Notes under the pieces: generated by a model
Database searches by the model: none
What the model was told of the DNA's origin: nothing
The model's input: only the letters and a program-made list of their open reading frames with translations
Position numbers and translations under genes: made by a program
In this document: positions 35,675 to 43,562 of the stretch, piece after piece
Position numbering within the stretch: position 1 is the first letter of the stretch
Layout of the letters: every line of letters begins with the position of its first letter
Assembly (NCBI GenBank): GCA_017432005.1
Contig: JAFRKA010000016.1
Coordinates: 1-64,000 of the forward strand
DNA length: 64,000 bases
Direction: 5' to 3'
Source: Erysipelotrichaceae bacterium
GTDB lineage: Bacteria > Bacillota_I > Bacilli_A > Erysipelotrichales > Erysipelotrichaceae

Positions 35675-35685
35675 AACTTAACTGA

Positions 35686-36831
35686 TCAGGAACTGTGTTT
35701 CTCTACATCCAGTTCCATCTTTTGGAAGATAGTCGACCAGCGTCCCCAGTAACGGCCAAAGGCATAGCCTATAAGTAAGTCGTCACTTAGGGAGATGTGA
35801 CCGTCAGTGTTTTTGGATATGCCAAGGTTATGAGCGTAGTCTTCGATGTTGGTCTTTCTCGTTGTAACAGAAGAGAAATTCTTGCCGTCATCTGATTCGT
35901 AAACGATGAGTCTTGATCCTTCAGACATCCTATATTCGATGGAGAAGGCCAGGAAGGAATCTAGTTCATCACAATAGACGACATCCAGTGAATCATTATT
36001 ATCGAACGGACAGACCGGACCTTTTTCTCTGATGGTCAATGGCCAGTTTTCAGTGAGATCAGCCTTGGCCAGATGGGTACTACCGCCGTTGGTATCAAAA
36101 TAAGTATAGTAGATGAACAGGTCATCATCACGGATGACGAAACTCACTTCACCGATGCCCCAGCCGTTTGGATCACCATCATATTTGATGATCGGTTCAG
36201 GATATCCGCCCCAGCCTTCACCATTCCATTTCTCATATGGACCGTCAGGATTTTCACTGCGGGCGACAAAGGCAGAGTTGTTGTAGCCTTTTCGGCCGGA
36301 ATCGGCTGTAGAAGTATAGGCCAGATAGTAATAACCGTTGAAATATACGACACCCGGATCACAGACCGAGCAGCGGTCTTTCGAACCTGAAGTCGGTCTT
36401 AAGACGATCCTTTCACCGGACCAGTTCTCACCGTCATAATGACGGTAACGGATCCAGTCCCATTCAGTGCTGTTATTGCCCGGGGAAGAGAACCAGGCGT
36501 CCATCGTTCCGTCTTCATATTTCATGATCGAAGGTCCGTAACGGTAGGCTCCTGAATTGGCAGTGGAATAGATGATAGTTCCTTCTTCTTCGATCTCTGC
36601 TTTATAGACCAGATAGGAATCAGACTGTTCATTCATCTGTTCGACGGTAAGCGGGAGTTTGAACGTTTTGTCGATCGAATTCATCGACAGTATCGCTGCT
36701 GCCAGAGGATCTCCGGGAATGAAACTGCCTTCATCATTCTTTTCGGCGAAGATCGAGGCGACATTGAATACCACCAGAAAAGCTTCAACTATTATAAACA
36801 GATGTAACATTGGTTTTCTGTCGATACTCAT
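35686..36831 (-). CDS. Membrane-anchored five-bladed beta-propeller glycosidase-like protein
   Basis: 381 residues. A single N-terminal hydrophobic segment (~8-29, LFIIVEAFLVVFNVASIF) acts as signal or anchor. The rest has repeated aromatic strands typical of the GH43/GH32-like propeller clan: AYRYGPSIMKYEDGTMDAWF, CDPGVVYFNGYYYLAYTST, GEVSFVIRDDDLFIYYTYFD. Acidic residues in these blades may be catalytic, but the exact family is unclear and it could be a non-catalytic glycan binder. The gene has no ribosome site, and a TAAAAT box lies six bases before its ATG. It is divergent from the ROK gene, 45 bases away. Confidence 0.75.
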   Translation of the reverse strand: MSIDRKPMLHLFIIVEAFLVVFNVASIFAEKNDEGSFIPGDPLAAAILSMNSIDKTFKLPLTVEQMNEQSDSYLVYKAEIEEEGTIIYSTANSGAYRYGPSIMKYEDGTMDAWFSSPGNNSTEWDWIRYRHYDGENWSGERIVLRPTSGSKDRCSVCDPGVVYFNGYYYLAYTSTADSGRKGYNNSAFVARSENPDGPYEKWNGEGWGGYPEPIIKYDGDPNGWGIGEVSFVIRDDDLFIYYTYFDTNGGSTHLAKADLTENWPLTIREKGPVCPFDNNDSLDVVYCDELDSFLAFSIEYRMSEGSRLIVYESDDGKNFSSVTTRKTNIEDYAHNLGISKNTDGHISLSDDLLIGYAFGRYWGRWSTIFQKMELDVEKHSS

Positions 36832-36837
36832 ATCTAT

Positions 36838-36843
36838 ATTTTA
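36838..36843 (-). promoter_or_regulatory. -10 box abutting the propeller gene start codon
   Basis: TAAAAT on the minus strand, six bases from ATG 36831, in a TA-rich stretch that also holds TATAAT on the plus strand for the ROK gene. Confidence 0.35.
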
Positions 36844-36876
36844 TAATATTAGTAATGAAATTTACGGAGAAATACC

Positions 36877-37770
36877 ATGAAACTGTTATGTGTCGATGTC
36901 GGCGGTACAAGTGTCAAGCACGGTATCATCGATGAAGAGCTGAATATCACAGAAAAAGGCCGTTTTGTGCCTGACAGCACAAGCCTGGAGGCTTATGTCG
37001 AAGCATTGGGACAGCTGTATGACCGCTATAGAGGGGAAGTTGAAGGCGTGTCTTTTTCGATGCCGGGTATTATAGATCCCAAAAGCGGTTATTTCTATAC
37101 CGGAGGTGCCTATGACCGTATAGTTCATGATGTCGATCTGAAGAAACTGCTGGAGGATAGGACAGGTGTTCCGGTAAGTGTAGAAAACGATGCCAAGGCT
37201 GCCGCCTATGCGGAACTTGGTTACGGATGTCTGAAGGATATCGATAACGCGGTGATCATGACGCTGGGTCATGCGATAGGCGGCTGTCTGATCTTTGATC
37301 ATAAGATCGTTTACGGTAAGCATTATTCGGCAGGTGAATTATCATTCGTCAATGTCGATTATCACAGCCTGGATTTTGGGGAGACTTTTGCGGGCAGATG
37401 CGGGGCACACGGTCTGATGGTCAAGGTACAGCAGAAGTTAGAGACTGAAGAAGAATTAAGCGGAACACAGATCTTTGAGCTGGCTAATGAGGGTAATGAA
37501 AAAGTGCTCGAAGCACTTAAGGAGTTTGCCTATGAACTGTGTATCCAGATGTATAATCTGCAGGTCACATTTGATCCGGATGTGTTCGCTTTAGGCGGAG
37601 GAATCAGTTCACAGAAGGTTTTATATGATCTGATCGAAGATGGCTTCGACAGGATGGAACAGGAACTGTTTTATTTCGTAAGAAGACCGAAGGTCATAGC
37701 CTGCCGTTTCGGCAATGATGCGAACATGATCGGTGCTTTCCACAAGTATCATCTGGATCACGATCAGTAG
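36877..37770 (+). CDS. ROK-family sugar kinase or regulator
   Basis: 297 residues, ATG behind ACGGAG. It has the ATP-binding start CVDVGGTSVKHGIID, the catalytic region VSVENDAKAAAYAELGYG (Asp is the usual base) and the second phosphate loop ALGGGISSQK. There is no DNA-binding domain, so a kinase for glucose, N-acetylmannosamine or a similar sugar is likely. The zinc-binding cysteine set is reduced to RCGAHG. It converges on the PRD regulator and their 3' ends overlap by seven bases; a role in supplying phosphorylated sugar to the nearby catabolic operon is possible but speculative. Confidence 0.88.
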   Translation: MKLLCVDVGGTSVKHGIIDEELNITEKGRFVPDSTSLEAYVEALGQLYDRYRGEVEGVSFSMPGIIDPKSGYFYTGGAYDRIVHDVDLKKLLEDRTGVPVSVENDAKAAAYAELGYGCLKDIDNAVIMTLGHAIGGCLIFDHKIVYGKHYSAGELSFVNVDYHSLDFGETFAGRCGAHGLMVKVQQKLETEEELSGTQIFELANEGNEKVLEALKEFAYELCIQMYNLQVTFDPDVFALGGGISSQKVLYDLIEDGFDRMEQELFYFVRRPKVIACRFGNDANMIGAFHKYHLDHDQ

Positions 37771-39647
37771 ACATAATAACGCAGGATGGCGAGTATTTCG
37801 CTGTCCGGAATAAAGATACCTAAGCGTTCAGATTCCTGATGCAGGTATTTTTTTATGGCTTCATACTGTTTTCGGTTCTGTCTGATCAGCTCTTCATCAT
37901 TACCCGGTTCGATGAATTCTTTCCGCTGCCAGCGGGGAACCGCCATCAGCACATGGGCATAGATACCCGAAACATTGCCGAAGGCTGCAGTCGGGATGCC
38001 TTTGGGATAAAGATCCGAGATCAGATAGAACAGGTTCATGGATACTTCTCCTAAGAGCGTACTAACCTGATAAGGGATGATGTTTTTGGCATCGTAGTAT
38101 TCCTTACGCGTCTCAAAGGATTCGTTCGCTTCAAGCTTTGTGTTCTCTTCTTCCAGGATCGATGAAGTTACGACTTCCAGTGAATCATCGAGCTGGATCT
38201 CGCTCTTGGCCAGCCAGATAGCTTCCTTGACTTTACTGATCTCGCTTTTCTGTAAAAGTGGAGAGATAACAACGTAGGGCTTACTGATATCCTGGATGGG
38301 GATCGTGGAGATCACGAAGTCGACGTTGTCGAGGATCCTGGGGTTATGACTGATGTTGTAGATCGAGCTCATGGAGACGATATGGATATCCGGAATGTTG
38401 TTGATGAGACGGGTGGCGAGCAGTTTTGAAGCTGAACGACCGGTATTGCAGACGACCATGACTTTTGTTTCCTGCATCTTCTCGACTTTATCGAAACTTC
38501 TCAGGAAGTATAAAGTAAGATAACCGACTTCATCGTCATCAAGTTTCAGTGGATAGAACTGCGTGAATTTCTGAGCAGCCGATTTGATCAGATTGAATTC
38601 ATTCGGATAGGAGCTTCTGATCTCATCCAGCAGCGGATTGTCTCTAGGCAGACCTGAACGGATCGCATCGATCGTACTCTTCAGGTGCACGAGCAGGTCG
38701 ACTCTTAATGTATCGGCATCATTGATCTGATACATGCCGGAACTGTTGACATAGTCGATCATCGTATCGACGGCTTCCGGCAGTCTGCTGTCAGGATCGA
38801 CTTCAGAAGTATTGGCAGAGTAGTCGGTCGAACCGCTCAGAAGATGTTTGAGGACATCGATCGCTTCTTTATTGAGATGGATACTGAAAAGTTCTTCAAG
38901 TGAAGAGGCGAGTTTGGCAAGCTTATCTTCTTTCTCATCGTTTCTGAAGATGTGAGATCGCTTGTTTTCCCTGGAGCGGCAGACGACGCAGTACAGCATG
39001 AAACTCAGAAAGAGGTGATGGGAGATATATAGGGCAAGATCGTTGGAGATATACTGCAGGGTCTGCTGGAGTTTGATCTCCTCTTCATCAGTGATGAAAT
39101 GATTGTCTTTACAGATCAGAGTATTATAGACGAGTTCTTCACTTTCCAGTCTGATCAGCTCTTCACAGCCTTTGATGATGTTCTTGAGCGTGCCGTCAAG
39201 GCGGTAACCCTTGTTCTGATGGCGGACAAGTTTCAGGTTGCGTTCTTTCATGGCTCGGTTGGCATATTGCACAGTTGAAATGATCGTACCTTTGGAGACA
39301 TCGAAAGTCTCACACAGATCGACGGTAGAAAGCGGTCCGTTAAGAAACAGGAAATTGAAAAGCAATATTATGGAACGTTGAGTATTGTCCAGATAAGGGA
39401 ACTCAGAATTCTTGAGGACTTTGTTCAGTTTGGAGGAGATCTCTTTGTCCGTGATGATCCGCATGCCCTGAGAAGGGATCCGGATGAATTCGATGTTCTG
39501 TTCCCGGAGATAGGAAGCTATCTCTTCGATATCGTTGCGGACCGTCCTTAAAGAGACGTTGTGTTTCTCCGCCAGCTGTCTGGCGGTGATGGCTATAGCG
39601 GACCTTTCCAGGTCTCTGATCATCAGTTTCTGGCGTCTATTCAGCAT
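37764..39647 (-). CDS. PRD-domain transcriptional regulator with EIIB-like domain (BglG/MtlR type)
   Basis: 627 residues from ATG 39647, preceded by AGGGGA. Order: a helix-turn-helix (LAEKHNVSLRTVRNDIEEI, residues ~25-45), a second Mga-like one (LCETFDVSKGTIISTV), two PRD domains (~165-400), an EIIB-like domain with the cysteine of VVCNTGRSASK, and a C-terminal domain of ~110 residues. PRD/EIIB regulators are normally controlled by phosphotransferase phosphorylation in response to sugar supply. It lies divergently upstream of the amidohydrolase-DgaE operon, which it probably controls. The EIIB loop is Gly-Arg-Ser rather than the usual Gly-Ile/Val-Gly-Thr-Ser. An HTH at the start favours a DNA-binding activator over an antiterminator. 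Confidence 0.88.
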   Translation of the reverse strand: MLNRRQKLMIRDLERSAIAITARQLAEKHNVSLRTVRNDIEEIASYLREQNIEFIRIPSQGMRIITDKEISSKLNKVLKNSEFPYLDNTQRSIILLFNFLFLNGPLSTVDLCETFDVSKGTIISTVQYANRAMKERNLKLVRHQNKGYRLDGTLKNIIKGCEELIRLESEELVYNTLICKDNHFITDEEEIKLQQTLQYISNDLALYISHHLFLSFMLYCVVCRSRENKRSHIFRNDEKEDKLAKLASSLEELFSIHLNKEAIDVLKHLLSGSTDYSANTSEVDPDSRLPEAVDTMIDYVNSSGMYQINDADTLRVDLLVHLKSTIDAIRSGLPRDNPLLDEIRSSYPNEFNLIKSAAQKFTQFYPLKLDDDEVGYLTLYFLRSFDKVEKMQETKVMVVCNTGRSASKLLATRLINNIPDIHIVSMSSIYNISHNPRILDNVDFVISTIPIQDISKPYVVISPLLQKSEISKVKEAIWLAKSEIQLDDSLEVVTSSILEEENTKLEANESFETRKEYYDAKNIIPYQVSTLLGEVSMNLFYLISDLYPKGIPTAAFGNVSGIYAHVLMAVPRWQRKEFIEPGNDEELIRQNRKQYEAIKKYLHQESERLGIFIPDSEILAILRYYVY

Positions 39648-39681
39648 TTTTGCGTCCCCTTTACCTGAAAAAACAGAATTT

Positions 39682-39696
39682 TGCACTAAGAGTGCA
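39682..39696. promoter_or_regulatory. Candidate operator, inverted repeat
   Basis: TGCACT AAG AGTGCA, a perfect six-base inverted repeat, 35 bases upstream of the regulator start. A TTGCAC half-site recurs at 39805-39810 in a similar GAATT context, nearer the divergent operon. Such repeats in the shared promoter region are plausible binding sites for the PRD regulator. Confidence 0.4.
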
Positions 39697-39865
39697 GATT
39701 ATCATACAGTTTCAGTATAACTTAATATGAAGTGAATAAAAAGGCATTAATCAGGACTTTCAGGCGTTTTTATATATCATTTTTCTTAAGATAAGTACAA
39801 AGAATTGCACCAATCAATGAAATAAAAACCGCTTTTCTTTGTATTTAACACCGGAGATAATGTAA

Positions 39866-39893
39866 TTGAAGAAAAAAGAACGCATTTTATTAA
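39866..39893 (+). promoter_or_regulatory. Candidate promoter of the amidohydrolase-DgaE operon
   Basis: TTGAAG (39866-39871), 16 bases, then TATTAA (39888-39893), about 30 bases before ATG 39924. The rest of the 39648-39923 gap is AT-rich with no other gene. The match is only moderate. Confidence 0.35.
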
Positions 39894-39923
39894 ACATAAT
39901 TGAAATATCGTACGGAGGTCAAA

Positions 39924-41045
39924 ATGGGAAAGCTGCTGCTGAAAAACGGATATCTGATCGACAAGTCAGAAAGACTTGTCAGATACAAGGCAGATGTCCT
40001 GGTAGAAGATGGTTATATTAGGAAGATCGCTGAAGGTATAGAAGATAAGGATGCGGAAGTCGTTGACTGCACCGGTCTCTATGTCGCACCGGGTTTCATC
40101 GATATCCACACGCATATCTTCAAAAGAAGCAAGTCGTTAGGCGTCGATGCGGACAGAGTCGGTGTGGAATCAGGTGTAACGACAGTCTGTGATGCCGGAA
40201 CGGCCGGACCGGAGACACTGCAGGAATTCATCGATACCGTCATCAAGCCGTCAAGGACCAGAGTCTTCTCGGGGATGCATTTCTCCAAGAGAGGTCTGGA
40301 GATCACTCCGGAAGCAGACGATGAAAGCAAATATGATTTCGATCTGGCGGAAAGAGTATATGAAGAAAACAAGAAATATATCTGTGCCATCAAGGCCAGA
40401 GCGTCAAATACGACAGTCGGTGAACTGGGCATCAAACCGATCCAGCAGGCTGAAGCATTTGCCAGAAAGATCGGATTGCCGCTATATGTCCATATCGGCA
40501 GAGCCTTGCCTTATATCGAAGAAGTTCTCGATACCTTAGGTGAAGGTGACATGATCACCCATACCTTCCATGGCAAGGAGAGCAACTGGATCCTGAAAGA
40601 CGGAAGGGTCAAACAGGAAGCATTGCGTGCCAGAGCCAGAGGAGTACTGTTCGATGTCGGACACGGTGAAGCTAGCTTCTCGTTCAAGACCGCGAAGATC
40701 GCCTTCCCGCAGGGTTTCCTGCCTGATACGGTCTCAACAGATCTTCATGCCCGCAACATCGATGGACCGGTCTATTCACTGACTCTGACGATGGACAAGA
40801 TGATGGCTTTGGGTATCACCCTGGAAGATGTGGTCGAGATGGTCACAGCCAGACCGGCACAGTACTTCAAGTTCTCTGTACCGATCGGCAAGATCAAAGA
40901 AGGCTATTGCGGTGATTTCACAATCTTCGAAGTCGAGAACGGTGAATATGAGTATCTCGATTCCGACAAGAATGAACTGAAGGGCACTACCAGGATCGTC
41001 GTTCATTATGCGATCGTTAACGGAAAAGTTGAGTTGAAGAAATAA
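39924..41045 (+). CDS. Dihydroorotase-like amidohydrolase/deacetylase (EF_0837-type family)
   Basis: ATG 39924 behind CGGAGG gives 373 residues. It is a metal-dependent TIM-barrel amidohydrolase with a complete ligand set: HxH at 62 and 64 (FIDIHTHIF), the bridging lysine 157 (CAIKARAS), His 190 (YVHIGRALP), His 213 (THTFHGK) and Asp 273 (VSTDLHARN). Relatives sit in operons with a PRD protein, the SFCGS protein, DUF4310-4312 proteins, a DgaE-type lyase and an aldolase, as here. The likely job is removing an acyl group from the imported substrate before ammonia elimination; the true substrate is unknown. First gene of the operon. Confidence 0.88.
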   Translation: MGKLLLKNGYLIDKSERLVRYKADVLVEDGYIRKIAEGIEDKDAEVVDCTGLYVAPGFIDIHTHIFKRSKSLGVDADRVGVESGVTTVCDAGTAGPETLQEFIDTVIKPSRTRVFSGMHFSKRGLEITPEADDESKYDFDLAERVYEENKKYICAIKARASNTTVGELGIKPIQQAEAFARKIGLPLYVHIGRALPYIEEVLDTLGEGDMITHTFHGKESNWILKDGRVKQEALRARARGVLFDVGHGEASFSFKTAKIAFPQGFLPDTVSTDLHARNIDGPVYSLTLTMDKMMALGITLEDVVEMVTARPAQYFKFSVPIGKIKEGYCGDFTIFEVENGEYEYLDSDKNELKGTTRIVVHYAIVNGKVELKK

Positions 41046-41046
41046 C

Positions 41047-41793
41047 ATGATCAAGAGAGAAGTAATCGAATCGATCGAAGAAGTACTGAAGATCGATGAC
41101 AGCATCAAAGAAGAGGCTGAAACGTATTCGCTGAAAGTGCTGGATTATCTGAATGAAAAAGGTGTCAGCTTTGATGAGAATACGGTCGTCGGGTTTCTGA
41201 ATCATCTGTTTGCGATGTTCCAGAGACTCGAGAAGGATGAGAAACTGCCGGATCTGGGAGATGAGATCCTTGATCAGATCGATCCTAAAGCGATCGGACT
41301 GGCAAAGGATTCACTCAAGATGATCGAGGATCTGAAGCAGGTTACTCTGGATAAAGCGGAAATAGCCCTTGTGGCGATTCATATTCAGAATGCATTACAG
41401 GAATCTGAAAAAGAAAGTGAGGAAGAAAAGAATATGGGTAGACCGATCGTTGTAATTGGAGATCGCATGGGAAAAGGCCAGCATGTCGCTGACGGTGTCG
41501 TCAAGGCCGGTGGTGAAGCTTATACGATCCCGGGCATGGCTGCTGATATGAAACTCGGCGATGTCATGAAGGAAAAGAATGCGGATCTGGGTATCAGCTT
41601 CTGTGGTTCGGGTGGTGCCGGTGCACTCAATGCCCAGAACAAGCACGGATACAAGTGCCGCTATGGCATGAGATCCATCGAAGAAGGCGAGAAGGCTGTA
41701 GCCGATGATATCGTCGCTCTGGGATTCGGTTTCATGGATAAGGAAGAGCTCGGCGAGAGGATCGTCAAAGCCTGGCTCAAGAAGAATCAATAA
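41047..41793 (+). CDS. Fused PRD-domain and SFCGS glycine-rich protein
   Basis: 248 residues. Residues ~1-115 are a single PRD domain with both regulatory histidines (FLNHLFAMFQRL and ALVAIHIQNAL). After an acidic linker (ESEKESEEEKN), residues ~130-248 are a glycine-rich protein with the signature LGISFCGSGGAGAL and a second cysteine in YKCRYGMRS. In Enterococcus and Aeromonas the two parts are, to my knowledge, separate genes (EF_0829 and EF_0830 type). Inside the frame an ATG at the junction (MGRPIVVIGDRMGKG) is preceded by GAGGAAG, so the SFCGS part may also be made alone. The SFCGS part may be the cytoplasmic partner of the two membrane proteins that follow. Function is unproven. Confidence 0.85.
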   Translation: MIKREVIESIEEVLKIDDSIKEEAETYSLKVLDYLNEKGVSFDENTVVGFLNHLFAMFQRLEKDEKLPDLGDEILDQIDPKAIGLAKDSLKMIEDLKQVTLDKAEIALVAIHIQNALQESEKESEEEKNMGRPIVVIGDRMGKGQHVADGVVKAGGEAYTIPGMAADMKLGDVMKEKNADLGISFCGSGGAGALNAQNKHGYKCRYGMRSIEEGEKAVADDIVALGFGFMDKEELGERIVKAWLKKNQ

Positions 41794-41795
41794 TC

Positions 41796-42086
41796 ATGGC
41801 TGAAAACAAATCTTCACTGAAGAAAATGGAAAAAGCTGTCGAGATCGAGGCTTATGGCAAGAACAGAAAAGAAGCCATAGGTACCGCTTTCGGCAAGATC
41901 AAGAATGAATCCTACGCTGCTGTAGGAGAGAATGAGGTTCTGGTCGATGTCCACGCTGTTGATGTCTATATCCTCGAAGAAGAGGAGAAAACAAAGATCC
42001 AGAAACTGTTCGGATTCTTCATGCCGCGGGAAGTCCAGGATTACCGCGTCAAGTTAAAGATCATCCTGGAAATCAAATATCTTTAG
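41796..42086 (+). CDS. DUF4312-family protein
   Basis: 96 residues, starting two bases after the previous stop, so translationally coupled. It is a small soluble alpha/beta protein: VEIEAYGKNRKEAIGTAFGK, then VLVDVHAVDVYILEEEEK and a C-terminal LKIILEIKYL. This family is known only from this conserved cluster (EF_0831 type) and has no assigned function. Its fixed place between the SFCGS protein and two membrane proteins suggests a cytoplasmic component of the same transporter, in the way EIIA/EIIB-like parts sit by their membrane domains. Confidence 0.85.
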   Translation: MAENKSSLKKMEKAVEIEAYGKNRKEAIGTAFGKIKNESYAAVGENEVLVDVHAVDVYILEEEEKTKIQKLFGFFMPREVQDYRVKLKIILEIKYL

Positions 42087-42135
42087 GATTTTTCTGCAAA
42101 CTGCAGTGAATCAATAGAAAACAAAGGAGGAAAAT

Positions 42136-42870
42136 ATGCTTACAATTCTTTTGAAGTCTCTGGTAATTGGTGCATTGGCCGGTGCTGCTGTTTCTGCCGG
42201 TGCGGCCAGAATGTTCCATGCTCCGGAGATTCAGGCAATGGGTGCATTTAGAACCTTAGGTGAATTAAATGCTTGTAAGGGGGACCCAGTTGCTCACTTC
42301 TCGTTTGGATTGGGATTCTACTTCTCATCTGCTGCTTCGGTTGTTGGATGTGGTGGTGTAACTCAGGATGTTGCACACAGAATCGTTCCAAACTGGGCTG
42401 CCGGTCTGTTACTGCTCAAGAACAAGAAGGTCGAAGAAACATTATATGATCCGGCCAAGATGATGCTGGTCGGTACAGTTGTCGGTGCTGTCGTATACAG
42501 CTCTCTGACTCTGCTGGCTTCTGCCGTTCCTGAAAAGTTATCTACTATCGCTGCCGGTGTTCTGACACCTGCTGCCAACAACATGGTCAACCTTGTCATG
42601 CCTATCCTGTTCTGGTTAGGTGCACTCGATGCAGGCAAGATCACAGGCGTCTGGGGCACGATCTTAGGCGGTCTCACACAGCTTATCATGGGCAATGCCG
42701 TTCCGGGTCTTGTTCTTGGTATCATCTGTGGTAAATCTATTGAAGAACACGGCTTCACCAAGATGGTCAAGATCATGATCGCCGTCATCGTCGCTCTGCT
42801 TCTCGTCATCGGTCAGGCTCGTGGATTCTGGGCAAAAGCTCTGGCTGCTCTGTCCGGATTTGGACTCTAA
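42136..42870 (+). CDS. DUF4311-family membrane protein, putative transporter subunit
   Basis: 244 residues, start behind AAAGGAGG. Six to seven hydrophobic segments are visible, with conserved-looking loops such as FHAPEIQAMGAFRTLGELNA, FYFSSAASVVGCGGVTQDV and ILTP-like helices around AANNMVNLVMPILFW. The protein belongs to a family (EF_0832 type) found only with DUF4310 and DUF4312 proteins. It probably forms one half of a two-subunit membrane carrier. No ATPase, no PTS EIIC signature and no MFS motif is present, so the energy source is unknown. Confidence 0.85.
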   Translation: MLTILLKSLVIGALAGAAVSAGAARMFHAPEIQAMGAFRTLGELNACKGDPVAHFSFGLGFYFSSAASVVGCGGVTQDVAHRIVPNWAAGLLLLKNKKVEETLYDPAKMMLVGTVVGAVVYSSLTLLASAVPEKLSTIAAGVLTPAANNMVNLVMPILFWLGALDAGKITGVWGTILGGLTQLIMGNAVPGLVLGIICGKSIEEHGFTKMVKIMIAVIVALLLVIGQARGFWAKALAALSGFGL

Positions 42871-42883
42871 GGAGGAATAAGAC

Positions 42884-43510
42884 ATGAAGAAATTACATGA
42901 ATTACTGATGAAAGAATATTCTTTCCCTCTCTTAACAGCTTTATTAGGTGCAGCTGTCTTCGCCGGAGGCTGCATGTTCCTGAATGACGGTTTCGGTCTG
43001 TTCAATGATGCTTCGCAGACTGCAATGCTGCTCGTCGGCAAGACTGAAGGTGAATGGACTACTCCTGTCGGCTACGCTGCAGGCTTCCTGATCGCCAGAG
43101 TCCTGGAAGGACCGCTGGTAGGTATCCTTGATATCGGTGGCTCTATGCAGACTGGTGTCGGTACAGGTATGGTCGCATTATGCCAGTCACTCGGTATGAC
43201 CTGGATCACTGAGAACTTCCTGGTATCTCTTATCGCTGGTGGACTTATCGGTCTCGTTATCGGTATCGTCATCATCGCTGTAAGAAAAGCTATGCCGGAA
43301 GGTATGTCTGCTTCAGGTACTGACATCATGATGGGTGTCGGTAACGCTGCCGGACGTTATCTTGGTCCTTTAACGATCTTATCTGCGATCAGCTACTCTA
43401 TCCCTTGCGGTGTGGGTGCTATCATCGGTTCCGTTATCATGCATAAGTTAGACAAGCCGATCATCGGTGGTGCTATCTTAGGCGCTATGATCGTCGGTGC
43501 ATTCTTCTAA
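42884..43510 (+). CDS. DUF4310-family membrane protein, putative transporter subunit
   Basis: 208 residues, start behind GGAGGAATAAG, 13 bases after the DUF4311 gene. About five hydrophobic helices alternate with glycine-rich loops (LEGPLVGILDIGGSMQTGVG, DIMMGVGNAAGRYLGP). It is the EF_0833-type partner of the DUF4311 protein. Paired small membrane proteins next to soluble partners and catabolic enzymes strongly suggest an importer for the pathway's substrate. The gene ends just before a strong terminator hairpin that separates it from the catabolic genes. Confidence 0.85.
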   Translation: MKKLHELLMKEYSFPLLTALLGAAVFAGGCMFLNDGFGLFNDASQTAMLLVGKTEGEWTTPVGYAAGFLIARVLEGPLVGILDIGGSMQTGVGTGMVALCQSLGMTWITENFLVSLIAGGLIGLVIGIVIIAVRKAMPEGMSASGTDIMMGVGNAAGRYLGPLTILSAISYSIPCGVGAIIGSVIMHKLDKPIIGGAILGAMIVGAFF

Positions 43511-43519
43511 GAAATAAAG

Positions 43520-43550
43520 AAAGATTGGAGACGATGTCTCCAATCTTTTT
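43520..43550 (+). terminator. Strong terminator-like hairpin inside the operon
   Basis: Twelve-base perfect stem AAAGATTGGAGA / TCTCCAATCTTT, CGATG loop, then T residues. It lies between the DUF4310 gene and the DgaE-like gene, with the next start codon only 12 bases downstream. It could lower enzyme expression relative to the transporter or act in an attenuation switch. Confidence 0.8.
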
Positions 43551-43562
43551 CAGGATTGAACT

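Noticed and set aside
39791-39812. Possible sigma-54 promoter (GTAC...TTGCA)
   Set aside because: The -24 element lacks GG and the regulator has no AAA+ activator domain, which LevR-type sigma-54 control would require.
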